36,695 bases of DNA, taken from an uncultured Acetatifactor sp. (GTDB taxonomy: Bacteria > Bacillota > Clostridia > Lachnospirales > Lachnospiraceae). A program made the translations under genes and the position numbers. Location of the stretch: NCBI GenBank assembly GCA_910585805.1, contig CAJUFB010000034.1, positions 1 through 36,695 of the forward strand, given 5' to 3'. Below the pieces are notes generated by a model. It made no database searches, was not told where the DNA came from, and saw nothing but the letters and a program-made list of their open reading frames with translations. Positions 1 through 8,176 of the stretch are shown one piece after another. Positions within the stretch are counted from its first letter, which is position 1. Each line of letters begins with the position of its first letter.

Positions 1-2
1 TG

Positions 3-71
3 CTGCACAGGGCTGACAGAAAGCTTCCGGAATCCTATCTGGGGCCTGTGGAGAGCGCCAGGGCCAGGTGA
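3..71 (+). CDS. Possible C-terminal tail of a gene entering from the left edge
   Basis: Frame 3 is open from the window edge to a TGA at 69-71 and reads LHRADRKLPESYLGPVESAR plus two residues. Composition is compatible with a real C-terminus, but about 22 residues cannot establish coding or family. It would converge on the minus-strand ankyrin gene that ends at 113. The following bases contain short hairpins (GCTGA/TCAGC and AGGCA/TGCCT arms) that could end transcription, without a clear T-run. Confidence 0.2.
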   Translation: MHRADRKLPESYLGPVESARAR

Positions 72-112
72 GGCAATTATATGCCTTTGCCGGCTGACAG
101 CTCTCAGCGCAT

Positions 113-1093
113 TTAATTTTCCGCCCCGGCCATAAGGAGCTGTTCCACAATCTCCGTAAATCCGGCTTCCGTCGCATAATACAGCGCACTGTGCTGCTCA
201 TTGTCCACGGCATTCACGTCTGCGCCCGCCTCTGTAAGCATTGCCGTAAAATCGTTTCTGCCGCTTTGGGCTGCCAGGATAAGGGGGGTTGCTCCCTCCG
301 CAGTCTTTGTATCGATGCCTGCGCCCGCCCCAATCAGGGCCTTTGCCACAAATAAGTCCCCGTTGCCGGCAGCGATGTGAAGGGGCATGACACCGTTTAA
401 GTCAGCGTGCTCCGGCTCCGCGCCGGCGTCAATGAGCAGCTGGGTGATAACGAGGTTGGACCTCTTTACGGCCAGGATAAGGGGTGTCTCTCCGTCGTCG
501 TTGACTTTGTTCACGCTGTCTTTATCCTTTTCCAGGAGGACTTTCACCACTTCGCCCTGCTCGTTCCAGCAGGCGTGATGGAGCGTGGTATTGCCGTAGG
601 CGTCAGTGTGCTCTCCCGCCTGGGAAAGAGCCTTTACCAGCTCGCGCAGGCCGGAGGAGGTGGCATAATCGATGGCCATGCAATTGTCGTTGTCCTTGAG
701 CGTGATATCAATATCGGGGTTCCGGATAAATTTCAGAGCCGCGTCCGTCCTGCCGTGCCTGGCCATGACCATCAGCGGTGTGACGCCGTTTCTGTCCGTG
801 CAGTTTACGTCTGCGCCGGCAGCGGTCAGTAAGGAAATGATTTCCGAGTTGCCGGTCTCCGCCGCAAAGTGAAGGGGCATGCGGTCCTGATTGTTTCCCA
901 GGCCGGCGTCCGCGCCGTTGTCCAACAGCAGCTTTACCAGGTCCCTGGCATTTTTCATGCAGACATAAATAAGGGGTGTGTTGCCGGATTCGTCCCGCTT
1001 GTTCACATCTATCCCGCCCCTTTTCAGGAAGGTCTGCACCACGCTTTTTTTGTTGTTTTTACATGCCTGTAAGAGCATATTATCTAACTGCAT
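113..1093 (-). CDS. Ankyrin-repeat protein, 326 aa
   Basis: The whole protein is about ten consecutive ankyrin repeats of 32-34 residues, with the usual TPLxxAxxxG, LLxxGADVN signatures (for example TPLIYVCMKNARDLVKLLL and MPLHFAAETGNSEIISLL). No signal peptide, membrane segment or enzymatic domain is visible, so it is probably a cytoplasmic protein-binding scaffold; the partner is unknown. The ATG is preceded only by a weak Shine-Dalgarno (AAAGGCGG about 8 nt upstream). The TPR-like gene lies 155 nt upstream on the same strand, so the two are probably co-transcribed from the promoter at 1767-1795. The family is certain from the repeats; the function cannot be given. Confidence 0.93.
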   Translation of the reverse strand: MQLDNMLLQACKNNKKSVVQTFLKRGGIDVNKRDESGNTPLIYVCMKNARDLVKLLLDNGADAGLGNNQDRMPLHFAAETGNSEIISLLTAAGADVNCTDRNGVTPLMVMARHGRTDAALKFIRNPDIDITLKDNDNCMAIDYATSSGLRELVKALSQAGEHTDAYGNTTLHHACWNEQGEVVKVLLEKDKDSVNKVNDDGETPLILAVKRSNLVITQLLIDAGAEPEHADLNGVMPLHIAAGNGDLFVAKALIGAGAGIDTKTAEGATPLILAAQSGRNDFTAMLTEAGADVNAVDNEQHSALYYATEAGFTEIVEQLLMAGAEN

Positions 1094-1248
1094 TGTTTTC
1101 TACCGCCTTTTATCTTTGTTTTATGATTGGGGCTGCTGCATTAAGAAAGCGACAGCTTCGCCGCATTTATTTTTTCACGGGTCTGATACTCCGCCGCCTG
1201 CAGCGTTCGGAAGGAAGAAGCCGGGAGCAGGCAGTCTGCCAGAGAAGT

Positions 1249-1725
1249 TCACTGAATATCGATATGATATTGACGTAAAAACCGGATGCCGGAAGCGGCC
1301 TCCTGTTGGCGCCCAAGCTGTAAAAGGCTGAGGCTCATGAGCCATTTTACACGCAGGAGCCCGTAACGTTCATACGATTTGCAGCTGTCCGGGTCCAGGG
1401 GAAGCAGCGCAGCCTCTTTTCCGGATAAGGCCAGTGCCTGCAGTAACAGCTTTTTCTCCGATATGTCAAAGTCGGGGGGATTGCCCAGGAGCTGCTCCGC
1501 CCGCTTCAGCTCCGCCAGAGCCTTTTCATATTCCTCCAGCCGGTACAGGCAGAGGCCGCAGTTAAATGCTGTCGCATAGACCGTTTTATCAGTCTCCGGC
1601 CGCGCCGTAAATGCTTTGGTTATAAGCCAGGCGGCAGGCAGGTCTCCCGATGCCAGAGCGCGGTATAAGCCTCCGTCTGATGGCGCATGCCCCGCCTTCT
1701 CTCTGCTTTTGCCCATATATTCCAT
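1249..1725 (-). CDS. Small TPR-like (tetratricopeptide) protein, 158 aa
   Basis: The alpha-helical sequence has TPR-like pairs of helices: residues about 50-80 (TAFNCGLCLYRLEEYEKALA, then LKRAEQLL) fit the TPR consensus. A second, weaker helical hairpin follows around residues 125-150 (LLRVKWLMSLSLLQLGRQQEA). There is no signal peptide and no catalytic motif. ATG at 1725 has an AGGTGAG ribosome binding site about 8 nt upstream. It is the first gene of a likely two-gene unit with the ankyrin gene; both partners are repeat-type interaction proteins. The exact function is unknown. Confidence 0.75.
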   Translation of the reverse strand: MEYMGKSREKAGHAPSDGGLYRALASGDLPAAWLITKAFTARPETDKTVYATAFNCGLCLYRLEEYEKALAELKRAEQLLGNPPDFDISEKKLLLQALALSGKEAALLPLDPDSCKSYERYGLLRVKWLMSLSLLQLGRQQEAASGIRFLRQYHIDIQ

Positions 1726-1766
1726 GATGGCTCACCTCTGAATGCTATCCCTAAGAGCATGGTCTT

Positions 1767-1795
1767 ATTTTATCGCTTCGGACAATCCAAGTCAA
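1767..1795 (-). promoter_or_regulatory. Sigma-A promoter for the TPR/ankyrin pair
   Basis: On the minus strand TTGACT (1795-1790) and TAAAAT (1772-1767) are separated by exactly 17 bp, and the start codon lies about 42 nt downstream of the -10. It is back-to-back with the ileS promoter, with 44 bp between the two -35 boxes. Confidence 0.75.
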
Positions 1796-1839
1796 CTGAC
1801 TATTTGAGCAAAAAATGCGGAAAAATCCGTATATCATGC

Positions 1840-1869
1840 TTGACAAAAGAAAACCCGGGGGGCTATAAT
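1840..1869 (+). promoter_or_regulatory. Sigma-A promoter of the ileS T-box transcript
   Basis: Perfect TTGACA (1840-1845) and perfect TATAAT (1864-1869) with an 18-bp spacer. Transcription should start near 1876, giving a leader of roughly 645 nt before ileS. Confidence 0.88.
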
Positions 1870-1894
1870 GACATATCATGAATAAACACAGAGA

Positions 1895-2330
1895 AGAAAT
1901 GCCATGACGAAGAGAGTACCTGTTCAGGGAATCGGTGCGATTCACTGAATTGTTTCAATTTCTGCGAAAGCGGCAGCGAGCCGGCGGGGGTGTGAGGCCG
2001 GTGCGAGTAGGGGGACAGGGAAGATCACTTCCGAGCAGGCAGGGCGAAAGACGGGAGACGAAAGGGTGTGTCAGGCTCCTGACATGCGGGTTCGGCTTTA
2101 CGGCAAATAGTTTTGCACGGACTTCCCACGTTACGGGAAAACGTATCATTCATGACGGTATCAAATACACTGCAGCCTGCTGCGGGGGCTTTGACTGTCG
2201 GCAGGTGCATTGTCGGCAGGCGCAGAAGCTGTGAGGAGCTGCAGTATAATTTCCGGCATGAGACGTACGATGTAACAGGTGGTGAAACGAAGACAGAGCT
2301 TCGTCCTTTTACGGGACGGAGCTTATTTTG
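1895..2330 (+). promoter_or_regulatory. Isoleucine T-box riboswitch leader with terminator/antiterminator
   Basis: The leader shows T-box hallmarks in order. A Stem I base carries a GAAGAGAGTA motif (about 1909-1918), and an apical region contains AGCGAGCCGG and GGTGTGAGGCCGG (about 1976-2001). A specifier region GAAGATCACTTCCGAG carries an isoleucine codon ATC at 2024-2026. A T-box-like AACAGGTGGTGAAACG follows at 2274-2289, whose TGGT (2280-2283) can pair with an ACCA tRNA end. The intrinsic terminator has stem 2297-2306/2314-2323 (one G-U pair), then TATTTTG. Uncharged tRNA-Ile should stabilise the antiterminator and allow ileS transcription. About 190 nt of further leader (2331-2522), with a CAGGG/CCCTG hairpin, separates the terminator from ileS; I recognise nothing else in it. 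Confidence 0.88.
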
Positions 2331-2522
2331 TTATCAGGGTATTTTCCCTGGGTCAAAGCGTTTCGGAACCGGGCAACTTCTTAGGAAAAAATTTCCATAG
2401 GAAAGTAATTTCTTCTCGAAAGAAGCATTATAAAATAAGCATCTTAAAATCATCGGATTGCCGCAGGGAAAAGAAGTCTGGAAGATACTCCGCGGCGCAA
2501 AGGGAAAGGAAGGAATCAGAAA

Positions 2523-5500
2523 ATGTACAAACCGGTTTCGGCAAATATGAGTTTAGTGGAACGGGAGAAAGAAGTGGAAAAATTCTGGAGGGAGAACGAC
2601 ATTTTCCGAAAGAGCATCGACAGCCGCAGGGAAGGCCCGGTCTACACTTTTTACGACGGCCCGCCCACCGCAAACGGCAAGCCCCACATCGGACATGTGG
2701 AGACACGTACCATCAAGGATATGATCCCCAGATACCGCACCATGAAGGGATATATGGTGCCCCGGAAAGCCGGATGGGATACCCACGGCCTGCCTGTGGA
2801 GCTGGAGGTGGAGAAGCTCCTGGGCCTGGACGGCAAGGAGCAGATTGAGGAGTACGGGCTTGCGCCTTTTATCGACAAATGTAAGGAGAGCGTCTGGAAG
2901 TACAAGGGCATGTGGGAGGATTTTTCCGGTATGGTAGGCTTCTGGGCGGACATGGACAATCCTTACGTGACCTATGACGACAACTTTATCGAGTCCGAAT
3001 GGTGGGCCTTAAAGACCATCTGGGACAAGGGGCTTCTGTATAAAGGCTTTAAGATTGTGCCCTACTGCCCCCGCTGCGGAACCCCCCTTTCCAGCCATGA
3101 GGTGGCTCAGGGGTACAAGGCGGTGAAGGAGCGCTCCGCCGTGGCAAGGTTCAAATGCGTGGGGGAGGACGCTTATTTCCTGGCATGGACCACCACGCCC
3201 TGGACGCTGCCCTCCAATGTGGCTCTGTGCGTGAACCCCGATGAAACCTACGTGAAGGTGAAGGCGGCGGACGGTTATACCTATTACATGGCACAGGCCC
3301 TGCTGGATACCGTCCTGGGGAGCCTGGCGGAAGAGGGGAAGGCAGCTTACGAGGTTTTGGAGACCTGCAGGGGAACCGATCTGGAATATAAGGAATATGA
3401 GCCGTTGTTCGCCTGCGCGGGGGAGGAGGCTTCCCGACAGAACAGGAAAGCCCACTACGTTACATGTGACACCTATGTCACAATGTCAGACGGTACCGGC
3501 ATCGTGCATATCGCCCCTGCCTTCGGTGAGGATGACGCCAATGTGGGCAGAAAGTACGGCCTGCCTCTGGTGCAGTTCGTGGACGGCAAAGGCCACATGA
3601 CGGCGGAGACGCCCTATGCCGGGAAATTCGTCAAGGATGCGGACCCGGATATCATCAAAGACCTGGACAAAGAGGGAAAACTGTTCTCCGCGCCGAAATT
3701 CGAGCATGACTACCCCTTCTGCTGGCGCTGCGACACCCCGCTGATCTATTATGCGAGAGAATCCTGGTTCATCAGGATGACGGCGGTGAAGGACGACCTG
3801 GTGCGGAACAACAAGACCATCAACTGGATTCCGGCCACCATCGGTGAGGGACGTTTCGGCAACTGGCTGGAGAACATCCAGGACTGGGGCATTTCCCGGA
3901 ACCGTTACTGGGGCACTCCGTTAAATATCTGGGAGTGTGAGTGCGGGCATATGGAGAGCGTGGGCAGCCGTGAGCAGCTTGCAACTTTGACCGGCGACGA
4001 GAAGGCGAAGACGGTGGAGCTTCACAGGCCTTATATCGACGAAGTGACATTCCCCTGTCCGAAATGCGGCAAGACCATGAAGCGTGTGCCGGAGGTGATT
4101 GACTGCTGGTTCGACTCCGGAGCCATGCCTTTTGCGCAGCACCATTATCCTTTTGAAAATAAGGAGCTCTTCGAGCAGCAGTTCCCGGCAAAGTTTATCT
4201 CCGAGGCTGTGGACCAGACCCGGGGGTGGTTTTACTCCCTGTTGGCGGAGTCCACGCTGCTGTTCAACAAGGCGCCCTATGAAAACGTTATCGTACTGGG
4301 GCTGGTGGCGGATGAGGAAGGCCAGAAGATGAGCAAGTCCAAGGGGAATGTAGTGGATCCCTTCGAGGCGCTTTCCGAGTACGGCGCAGATGCCATCCGC
4401 TGGTATTTCTACAGCAGCTGTGCTCCATGGCTGCCCAAGCGGTTCTCCGGCAAGACGGTGCTGGAGGGGCAGCACAAGTTCCTGGATAAGCTGTGGAACA
4501 CCTATACTTTCTTTGTGCTGTACGCCAATATCGACGGATTTGATGCGTCAAAGCATACATTGGACTACGAAAAACTGCCTGTCATGGACAAGTGGCTTCT
4601 CTCCAGGCTGAATACTGTTGTGGGCGAGGTGGACAATAATCTGGACAAGTACCGTATCACCGAGGCCGCCAAGGTATTGCAGGACTTTGTGGAGGAGATG
4701 AGCAACTGGTATGTGCGCCGCAGCCGTGAGCGCTTCTGGGCAAAGGGCATGGAGCAGGATAAGATTAACGCTTATATGACCCTGCATACGGCGCTGGTGA
4801 CGGTGTGCAAGGCGGCGGCTCCCATGATTCCCTTTATGACAGAGGAAATCTACCGGAATCTGGTGTGCACCAATGACGCGTCCGCTCCGGAAAGTATTCA
4901 TCTGTGTGGCTTCCCAACAGCGGAAGGACGTTTTATCGACAAGAAGCTGGAGGCAGATATGGAGGAGGTTCTGGAGGCGGTAGTTCTGGGACGTGCCTGC
5001 CGGAATGCGGCCAGCATCAAGAACCGCCAGCCTGTCAGCAGGATGTATGTGAAGGTTGCCGCAGGGACAGCGGAGAGCGCTGCGGCGGACAGCAGTGTGG
5101 CAGGCACAGCAGGCCTGGACAGCTTCTACACTACCATCATCGAAGATGAGCTGAATGTAAAAGAGGTTGTATACACAGAGGATGTGCGGGACTACACCAC
5201 TTACACTTTCAAACCGCAACTGCGTACCGTTGGCCCGAAATACGGCAAACAGCTGGGCGGCATCCAGAAAGTTCTGGCATCTCTGGACGGCAACTCTGCC
5301 ATGGATGAACTGAATGCCAACGGGAAGCTGTGCTTTGACGTAAACGGTACAAACGTGGAACTGACAAAGGATGATCTGCTCATCGATATGACACAGAAGG
5401 GGGGATATGTATCCCAGGAGAACGGGAAACTGACCGTGGTGCTGGATACCAACCTGACGGATGAACTCGTCGAAGAGGGATTTGTCTACGAGCTTATCAG

Positions 5501-5723
5501 CAAGATACAGACCATGCGCAAGGATGCGGGATTCGAGGTCATGGACCATATCCGTGTATCTGTGAACGGGAATGAGAAGCTGGCGGAAATCGCCGCCCGG
5601 AACAGAGATTCCATCTCCGGAAAAGTGCTTGCGGAGGAGCTGACGGAGGGGAAAGATTTCGCAGTGGCGAAGGAATGGAATGTGAACGGCGAGAAGGTTG
5701 CCATTGCCGTGGAAAAGGTATAA
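2523..5723 (+). CDS. ileS: Isoleucyl-tRNA synthetase, IleRS2-type, 1066 aa
   Basis: Charges tRNA-Ile with isoleucine in the cytoplasm. It is a class I synthetase with the HIGH motif at residues 55-58 (within GKPHIGHV) and KMSKS at 602-606. An editing (CP1) domain lies between them, including the GWDTHGLP segment and the WTTTPWTLPSN editing signature. The anticodon-binding region follows KMSKS. The length of about 1066 aa and the sequence style (EVEKLLG, NFIESEWWALK, GTPLSSHEVAQGY) match the longer eukaryote-like IleRS2 group rather than the roughly 920-940 aa IleRS1 group. ATG is preceded by AAGGAAGG. It is monocistronic between the T-box and a strong terminator. IleRS2 enzymes are commonly less sensitive to mupirocin; here that is inference only. 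Confidence 0.97.
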   Translation: MYKPVSANMSLVEREKEVEKFWRENDIFRKSIDSRREGPVYTFYDGPPTANGKPHIGHVETRTIKDMIPRYRTMKGYMVPRKAGWDTHGLPVELEVEKLLGLDGKEQIEEYGLAPFIDKCKESVWKYKGMWEDFSGMVGFWADMDNPYVTYDDNFIESEWWALKTIWDKGLLYKGFKIVPYCPRCGTPLSSHEVAQGYKAVKERSAVARFKCVGEDAYFLAWTTTPWTLPSNVALCVNPDETYVKVKAADGYTYYMAQALLDTVLGSLAEEGKAAYEVLETCRGTDLEYKEYEPLFACAGEEASRQNRKAHYVTCDTYVTMSDGTGIVHIAPAFGEDDANVGRKYGLPLVQFVDGKGHMTAETPYAGKFVKDADPDIIKDLDKEGKLFSAPKFEHDYPFCWRCDTPLIYYARESWFIRMTAVKDDLVRNNKTINWIPATIGEGRFGNWLENIQDWGISRNRYWGTPLNIWECECGHMESVGSREQLATLTGDEKAKTVELHRPYIDEVTFPCPKCGKTMKRVPEVIDCWFDSGAMPFAQHHYPFENKELFEQQFPAKFISEAVDQTRGWFYSLLAESTLLFNKAPYENVIVLGLVADEEGQKMSKSKGNVVDPFEALSEYGADAIRWYFYSSCAPWLPKRFSGKTVLEGQHKFLDKLWNTYTFFVLYANIDGFDASKHTLDYEKLPVMDKWLLSRLNTVVGEVDNNLDKYRITEAAKVLQDFVEEMSNWYVRRSRERFWAKGMEQDKINAYMTLHTALVTVCKAAAPMIPFMTEEIYRNLVCTNDASAPESIHLCGFPTAEGRFIDKKLEADMEEVLEAVVLGRACRNAASIKNRQPVSRMYVKVAAGTAESAAADSSVAGTAGLDSFYTTIIEDELNVKEVVYTEDVRDYTTYTFKPQLRTVGPKYGKQLGGIQKVLASLDGNSAMDELNANGKLCFDVNGTNVELTKDDLLIDMTQKGGYVSQENGKLTVVLDTNLTDELVEEGFVYELISKIQTMRKDAGFEVMDHIRVSVNGNEKLAEIAARNRDSISGKVLAEELTEGKDFAVAKEWNVNGEKVAIAVEKV

Positions 5724-5746
5724 ACACACTGCGGCAGACAGTGTCA

Positions 5747-5800
5747 GGACCCGTCAGAGCGCGGCTTGCAGCCGACTCTGACGGGTCCTTGTCTGCTGTC
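5747..5800 (+). terminator. Rho-independent terminator of ileS
   Basis: A perfect 13-bp stem, GGACCCGTCAGAG (5747-5759) with CTCTGACGGGTCC (5776-5788), has an inner CGGCT/AGCCG extension and a T-rich tail ending in TTTTT. Confidence 0.9.
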
Positions 5801-5901
5801 TTTTTGCTGTTTTGCGAGCTTTCTGTATTCGGCTTTTTTGGTAAAACCTGACAATGACTATGGCTGCATTGTAACATATAACCCTGTTGGTGAGGAATTT
5901 A

Positions 5902-6090
5902 ATGGACAGTATGAAGTGGACAGCGGAACAGGCAATGGAGGCCATAAAGGTTCCTGCGGAGGAGAGGGGAAGTACGCTTCCGGGCTTTATACTGCAGACC
6001 GCCAGGATTTACAGTGGTGCCTCCGGGAAAGTACTTGGCTGGCGGCCAGCAGTCGGATTGCACTGCAAATTTAACCGGTGTGCAGTATAA
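5902..6090 (+). CDS. Small ORF, possibly a degraded short conserved protein
   Basis: The ATG at 5902 follows GTGAGGA at good spacing, and the peptide starts MDSMKWTAEQAMEAIKVPAE. This resembles the short helical starts of small uncharacterised proteins I associate with Lachnospiraceae (AMExLKIP pattern). After about residue 30 the sequence loses that character. The 3' end overlaps the convergent regulator gene by 20 bp. A weak promoter (CTGACA, 18 bp, TAACAT) precedes it. It may be a real small gene or a truncated remnant; no function can be given. Confidence 0.35.
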   Translation: MDSMKWTAEQAMEAIKVPAEERGSTLPGFILQTARIYSGASGKVLGWRPAVGLHCKFNRCAV

Positions 6091-7525
6091 ATTCGGGCAA
6101 AGTAAGCTGCAAGGCTTGGGTAAGTCCTGCAATTCTTTTACCCGGAGGATGCTGTTTTATTGTTTTGAGGAAAAGGTATTCCTGCCGGTATAAAATATCC
6201 TTTTCACCGATCATCCGCTCCATCTCATCCAGATAAGCCGCCAGGGTCTCCGGCGGCAGGGAACGTTCATACATAATCTTATATTTTAAATCGTGAAATT
6301 TCTTTTCCTTTTCACTTCCCCAGAAAGCGAACACCCGATCCGAGAGGCCCAGACGCTGTAGCAGAGCTTCCGACAACATGATGTCCGGCTCTATGGCGCC
6401 ACTCTCGATTTTAGACAATTGGGAGCCGGAGCATAATCCCCGGCAGAGAAGGCTCTGGGAGATCTTCTGCTCCCGGCGCAGATCCTGTATGAGATTACCC
6501 AGAGTATAGGAATCTGCCTCCGTATCATAAGATTCCCCGGACAAAGAACCGGAATCAATGGTCCGGGCTGCTGGATAGAACGGCAGAGGGATATCTGGAC
6601 GGGAACGCATTTCTCCCGTCAAAGGAAAGGAAGTTTCGCGGCGCAGATAATCCCGGCACACAGTGGCATAGCTGCTTTCCAGGGCATAGGCAGAGTAGAA
6701 GGCGGCTTTGACATATTTTTCGCCTTCGCTCACGTTTCCTGTATGATAACAGCATAATCCGGTGAGGAAGGTCAGTTCCAGCAGGGGAGCAGTCTCGGCG
6801 TTCAGAGCCATTTTGTGACGGCTGCTTTGGACGGTTTCCAGAGCAGATTCATAGCTGCCGGTGGCGATGAGGTATTTTGTGCAGACGATGGCGTTATCTG
6901 CCTGCAATCGTTCTTTTTCCGTAAGGGGCCACTTGCTGTCTGCCAGAAAGTCCGCAACCTGCCTGCAGATCCGCAGACACTCATGCATTTTCCCCAGATA
7001 GAGGGCCTCCTGAGCCAGAGAGGTTAGAAGCCGGATTTCATTTTGAGACAGCAGGAGACGGCGGAAATCTAACAAGTCGATCTCCGGCCGGGTTATGTGC
7101 AGGGCTTCCAGGAGAGTACGGAAATTCTGCTCATGGGAGCAGCGGTAAGAGCAGAACTGCAGACGGCCGTGTAACAGGAGCCATTCCTGGTAATAAAGCT
7201 TATTACCGGCCCAATTACGGTCTTCCAGCTTCTGCAGTTCTTCCCGGGCAGGCACCAGCTGCCAGGCATTCAGGTAAAGGTGTACACGCTTCAAAGCGTA
7301 GAAACATTCAAATCCGTCCCTGCTGTTAAAGACAGGGAAAGCGCTGACAGGCGATCCGGCCCGATCCATCAGGGCCTGGAAGGTAACATGGCTGACATTA
7401 GTGAATCCGGTTTCGATTCTTGACAGGACTTTGACGGAGCAGATCCCTTCAGACATTTGCGCCTGAGTGAGTCCTGCTTTTTGTCTGGCCTCTCTGATGA
7501 GCTTGTTAGCGCTGTGGATTCCCAT
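6071..7525 (-). CDS. Transcriptional regulator with two XRE-type HTH domains and TPR-like repeats, 484 aa
   Basis: The N-terminal HTH (about residues 8-60) includes IREARQKAGLTQAQMSEGIC and SVKVLSRIETG, the classic XRE pattern. A second XRE-like HTH lies near residues 340-395: LGNLIQDLRREQKISQSLL, then SGSQLSKIESGAIEPDIML. Between and after them is an all-helical region resembling the TPR-like sensor halves of Rgg/PlcR-type peptide-responsive regulators. A single-HTH Rgg-like protein is about 280-300 aa; here the HTH-plus-helical architecture appears repeated in one chain. ATG at 7525 has a weak Shine-Dalgarno. It has its own promoter (7596-7624) and no obvious partner peptide gene. Peptide sensing is inference from architecture. 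Confidence 0.85.
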   Translation of the reverse strand: MGIHSANKLIREARQKAGLTQAQMSEGICSVKVLSRIETGFTNVSHVTFQALMDRAGSPVSAFPVFNSRDGFECFYALKRVHLYLNAWQLVPAREELQKLEDRNWAGNKLYYQEWLLLHGRLQFCSYRCSHEQNFRTLLEALHITRPEIDLLDFRRLLLSQNEIRLLTSLAQEALYLGKMHECLRICRQVADFLADSKWPLTEKERLQADNAIVCTKYLIATGSYESALETVQSSRHKMALNAETAPLLELTFLTGLCCYHTGNVSEGEKYVKAAFYSAYALESSYATVCRDYLRRETSFPLTGEMRSRPDIPLPFYPAARTIDSGSLSGESYDTEADSYTLGNLIQDLRREQKISQSLLCRGLCSGSQLSKIESGAIEPDIMLSEALLQRLGLSDRVFAFWGSEKEKKFHDLKYKIMYERSLPPETLAAYLDEMERMIGEKDILYRQEYLFLKTIKQHPPGKRIAGLTQALQLTLPEFILHTG

Positions 7526-7595
7526 ATTAGTTACTCCCGTTGGTATTTTTGTGATTTATCGGCGGTGATGCCTTATCGCAGAATGCTTCCTTTCC

Positions 7596-7624
7596 AGTAT
7601 AGTAGAAGGGGTTGAGGGAGTCAA
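7596..7624 (-). promoter_or_regulatory. Sigma-A promoter of the double-HTH regulator
   Basis: On the minus strand TTGACT (7624-7619) and TATACT (7601-7596) are separated by 17 bp. It lies about 70 nt upstream of the regulator ATG. A long inverted repeat begins about 32 bp upstream of the -35. Confidence 0.72.
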
Positions 7625-7655
7625 GGATTTTTGAATCTCATTAGGAACTGCCGGA

Positions 7656-7731
7656 AAATAACCTACGCATTTTGTTTAGAGTAAACATGATAAAATCTGT
7701 AGATTCTGCAACAGACTTGCGTAGGTTATTT
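7656..7731. repeat. 14-bp perfect inverted repeat enclosing two further hairpins
   Basis: AAATAACCTACGCA (7656-7669) is perfectly complementary to TGCGTAGGTTATTT (7718-7731). The 48-bp interior holds GTTTA-GAG-TAAAC and a TCTGT/ACAGA pair, so either strand could fold as a three-way structure. It could be a regulator operator, a small RNA, or the end of a small mobile element. It is followed at once by GGAGG and ATG (7749), but that frame stops after seven codons. Confidence 0.6.
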
Positions 7732-8010
7732 GGAGGCATTTCCTTAGTCATGGCAGTCCATCTGTTGCTGTGATGGGGATGGCTGCCTCGTTTCTCATGT
7801 CTACCTAAATGGAAAATGGAAATTTTCCATTCGGATAGTGGTAATTGAAGGATAAGCGTTGTAAAATAATGGTGTTAGCCGTGTTGGTTTTGGGAGCAGG
7901 CGAATGAGGCAATGTTGATTAACAATTTGTGCTATTGTGTAGCGTCAGGGGGGATTCCATTGGTTTACTTATTCAACCAAGTATTTGCAGCTTGATAACC
8001 GAATATATTG
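7732..8010. other. AT-rich intergenic stretch with hairpins, no gene recognised
   Basis: No convincing ORF on either strand. Two inverted repeats are visible: an imperfect GGCAG-CCATC/GATGG-CTGCC hairpin at 7752-7787, and a perfect 9-bp AATGGAAAA/TTTTCCATT at 7808-7816/7823-7831. The stretch is clearly more AT-rich than the flanking genes. Confidence 0.45.
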
Positions 8011-8039
8011 TTGCTAAAAAGAATTTTCTTTGGTATTAT
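8011..8039 (+). promoter_or_regulatory. Sigma-A promoter for the small secreted protein gene
   Basis: TTGCTA (8011-8016) and TATTAT (8034-8039) with a 17-bp spacer. The spacer itself contains an AAAGAA/TTCTTT inverted repeat that could bind a repressor. The predicted 5' leader is about 130 nt. Confidence 0.55.
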
Positions 8040-8176
8040 AGATGTGTTGAGTTATTTAAAGAGAATATTGATAAAAGATAGTTCAAACATATATGAGGTT
8101 ATCGCGGTCTTGTTTACAAATCCAGCGAATGGGGCAGGCAAAATATCAGCCGTCTCCTAATAAGAAAGGAAAACAT

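Noticed and set aside
4548..5729. 393-codon minus-strand open frame within ileS
   Set aside because: Antisense to the synthetase C-terminal half, with His/Leu-rich shadow composition.
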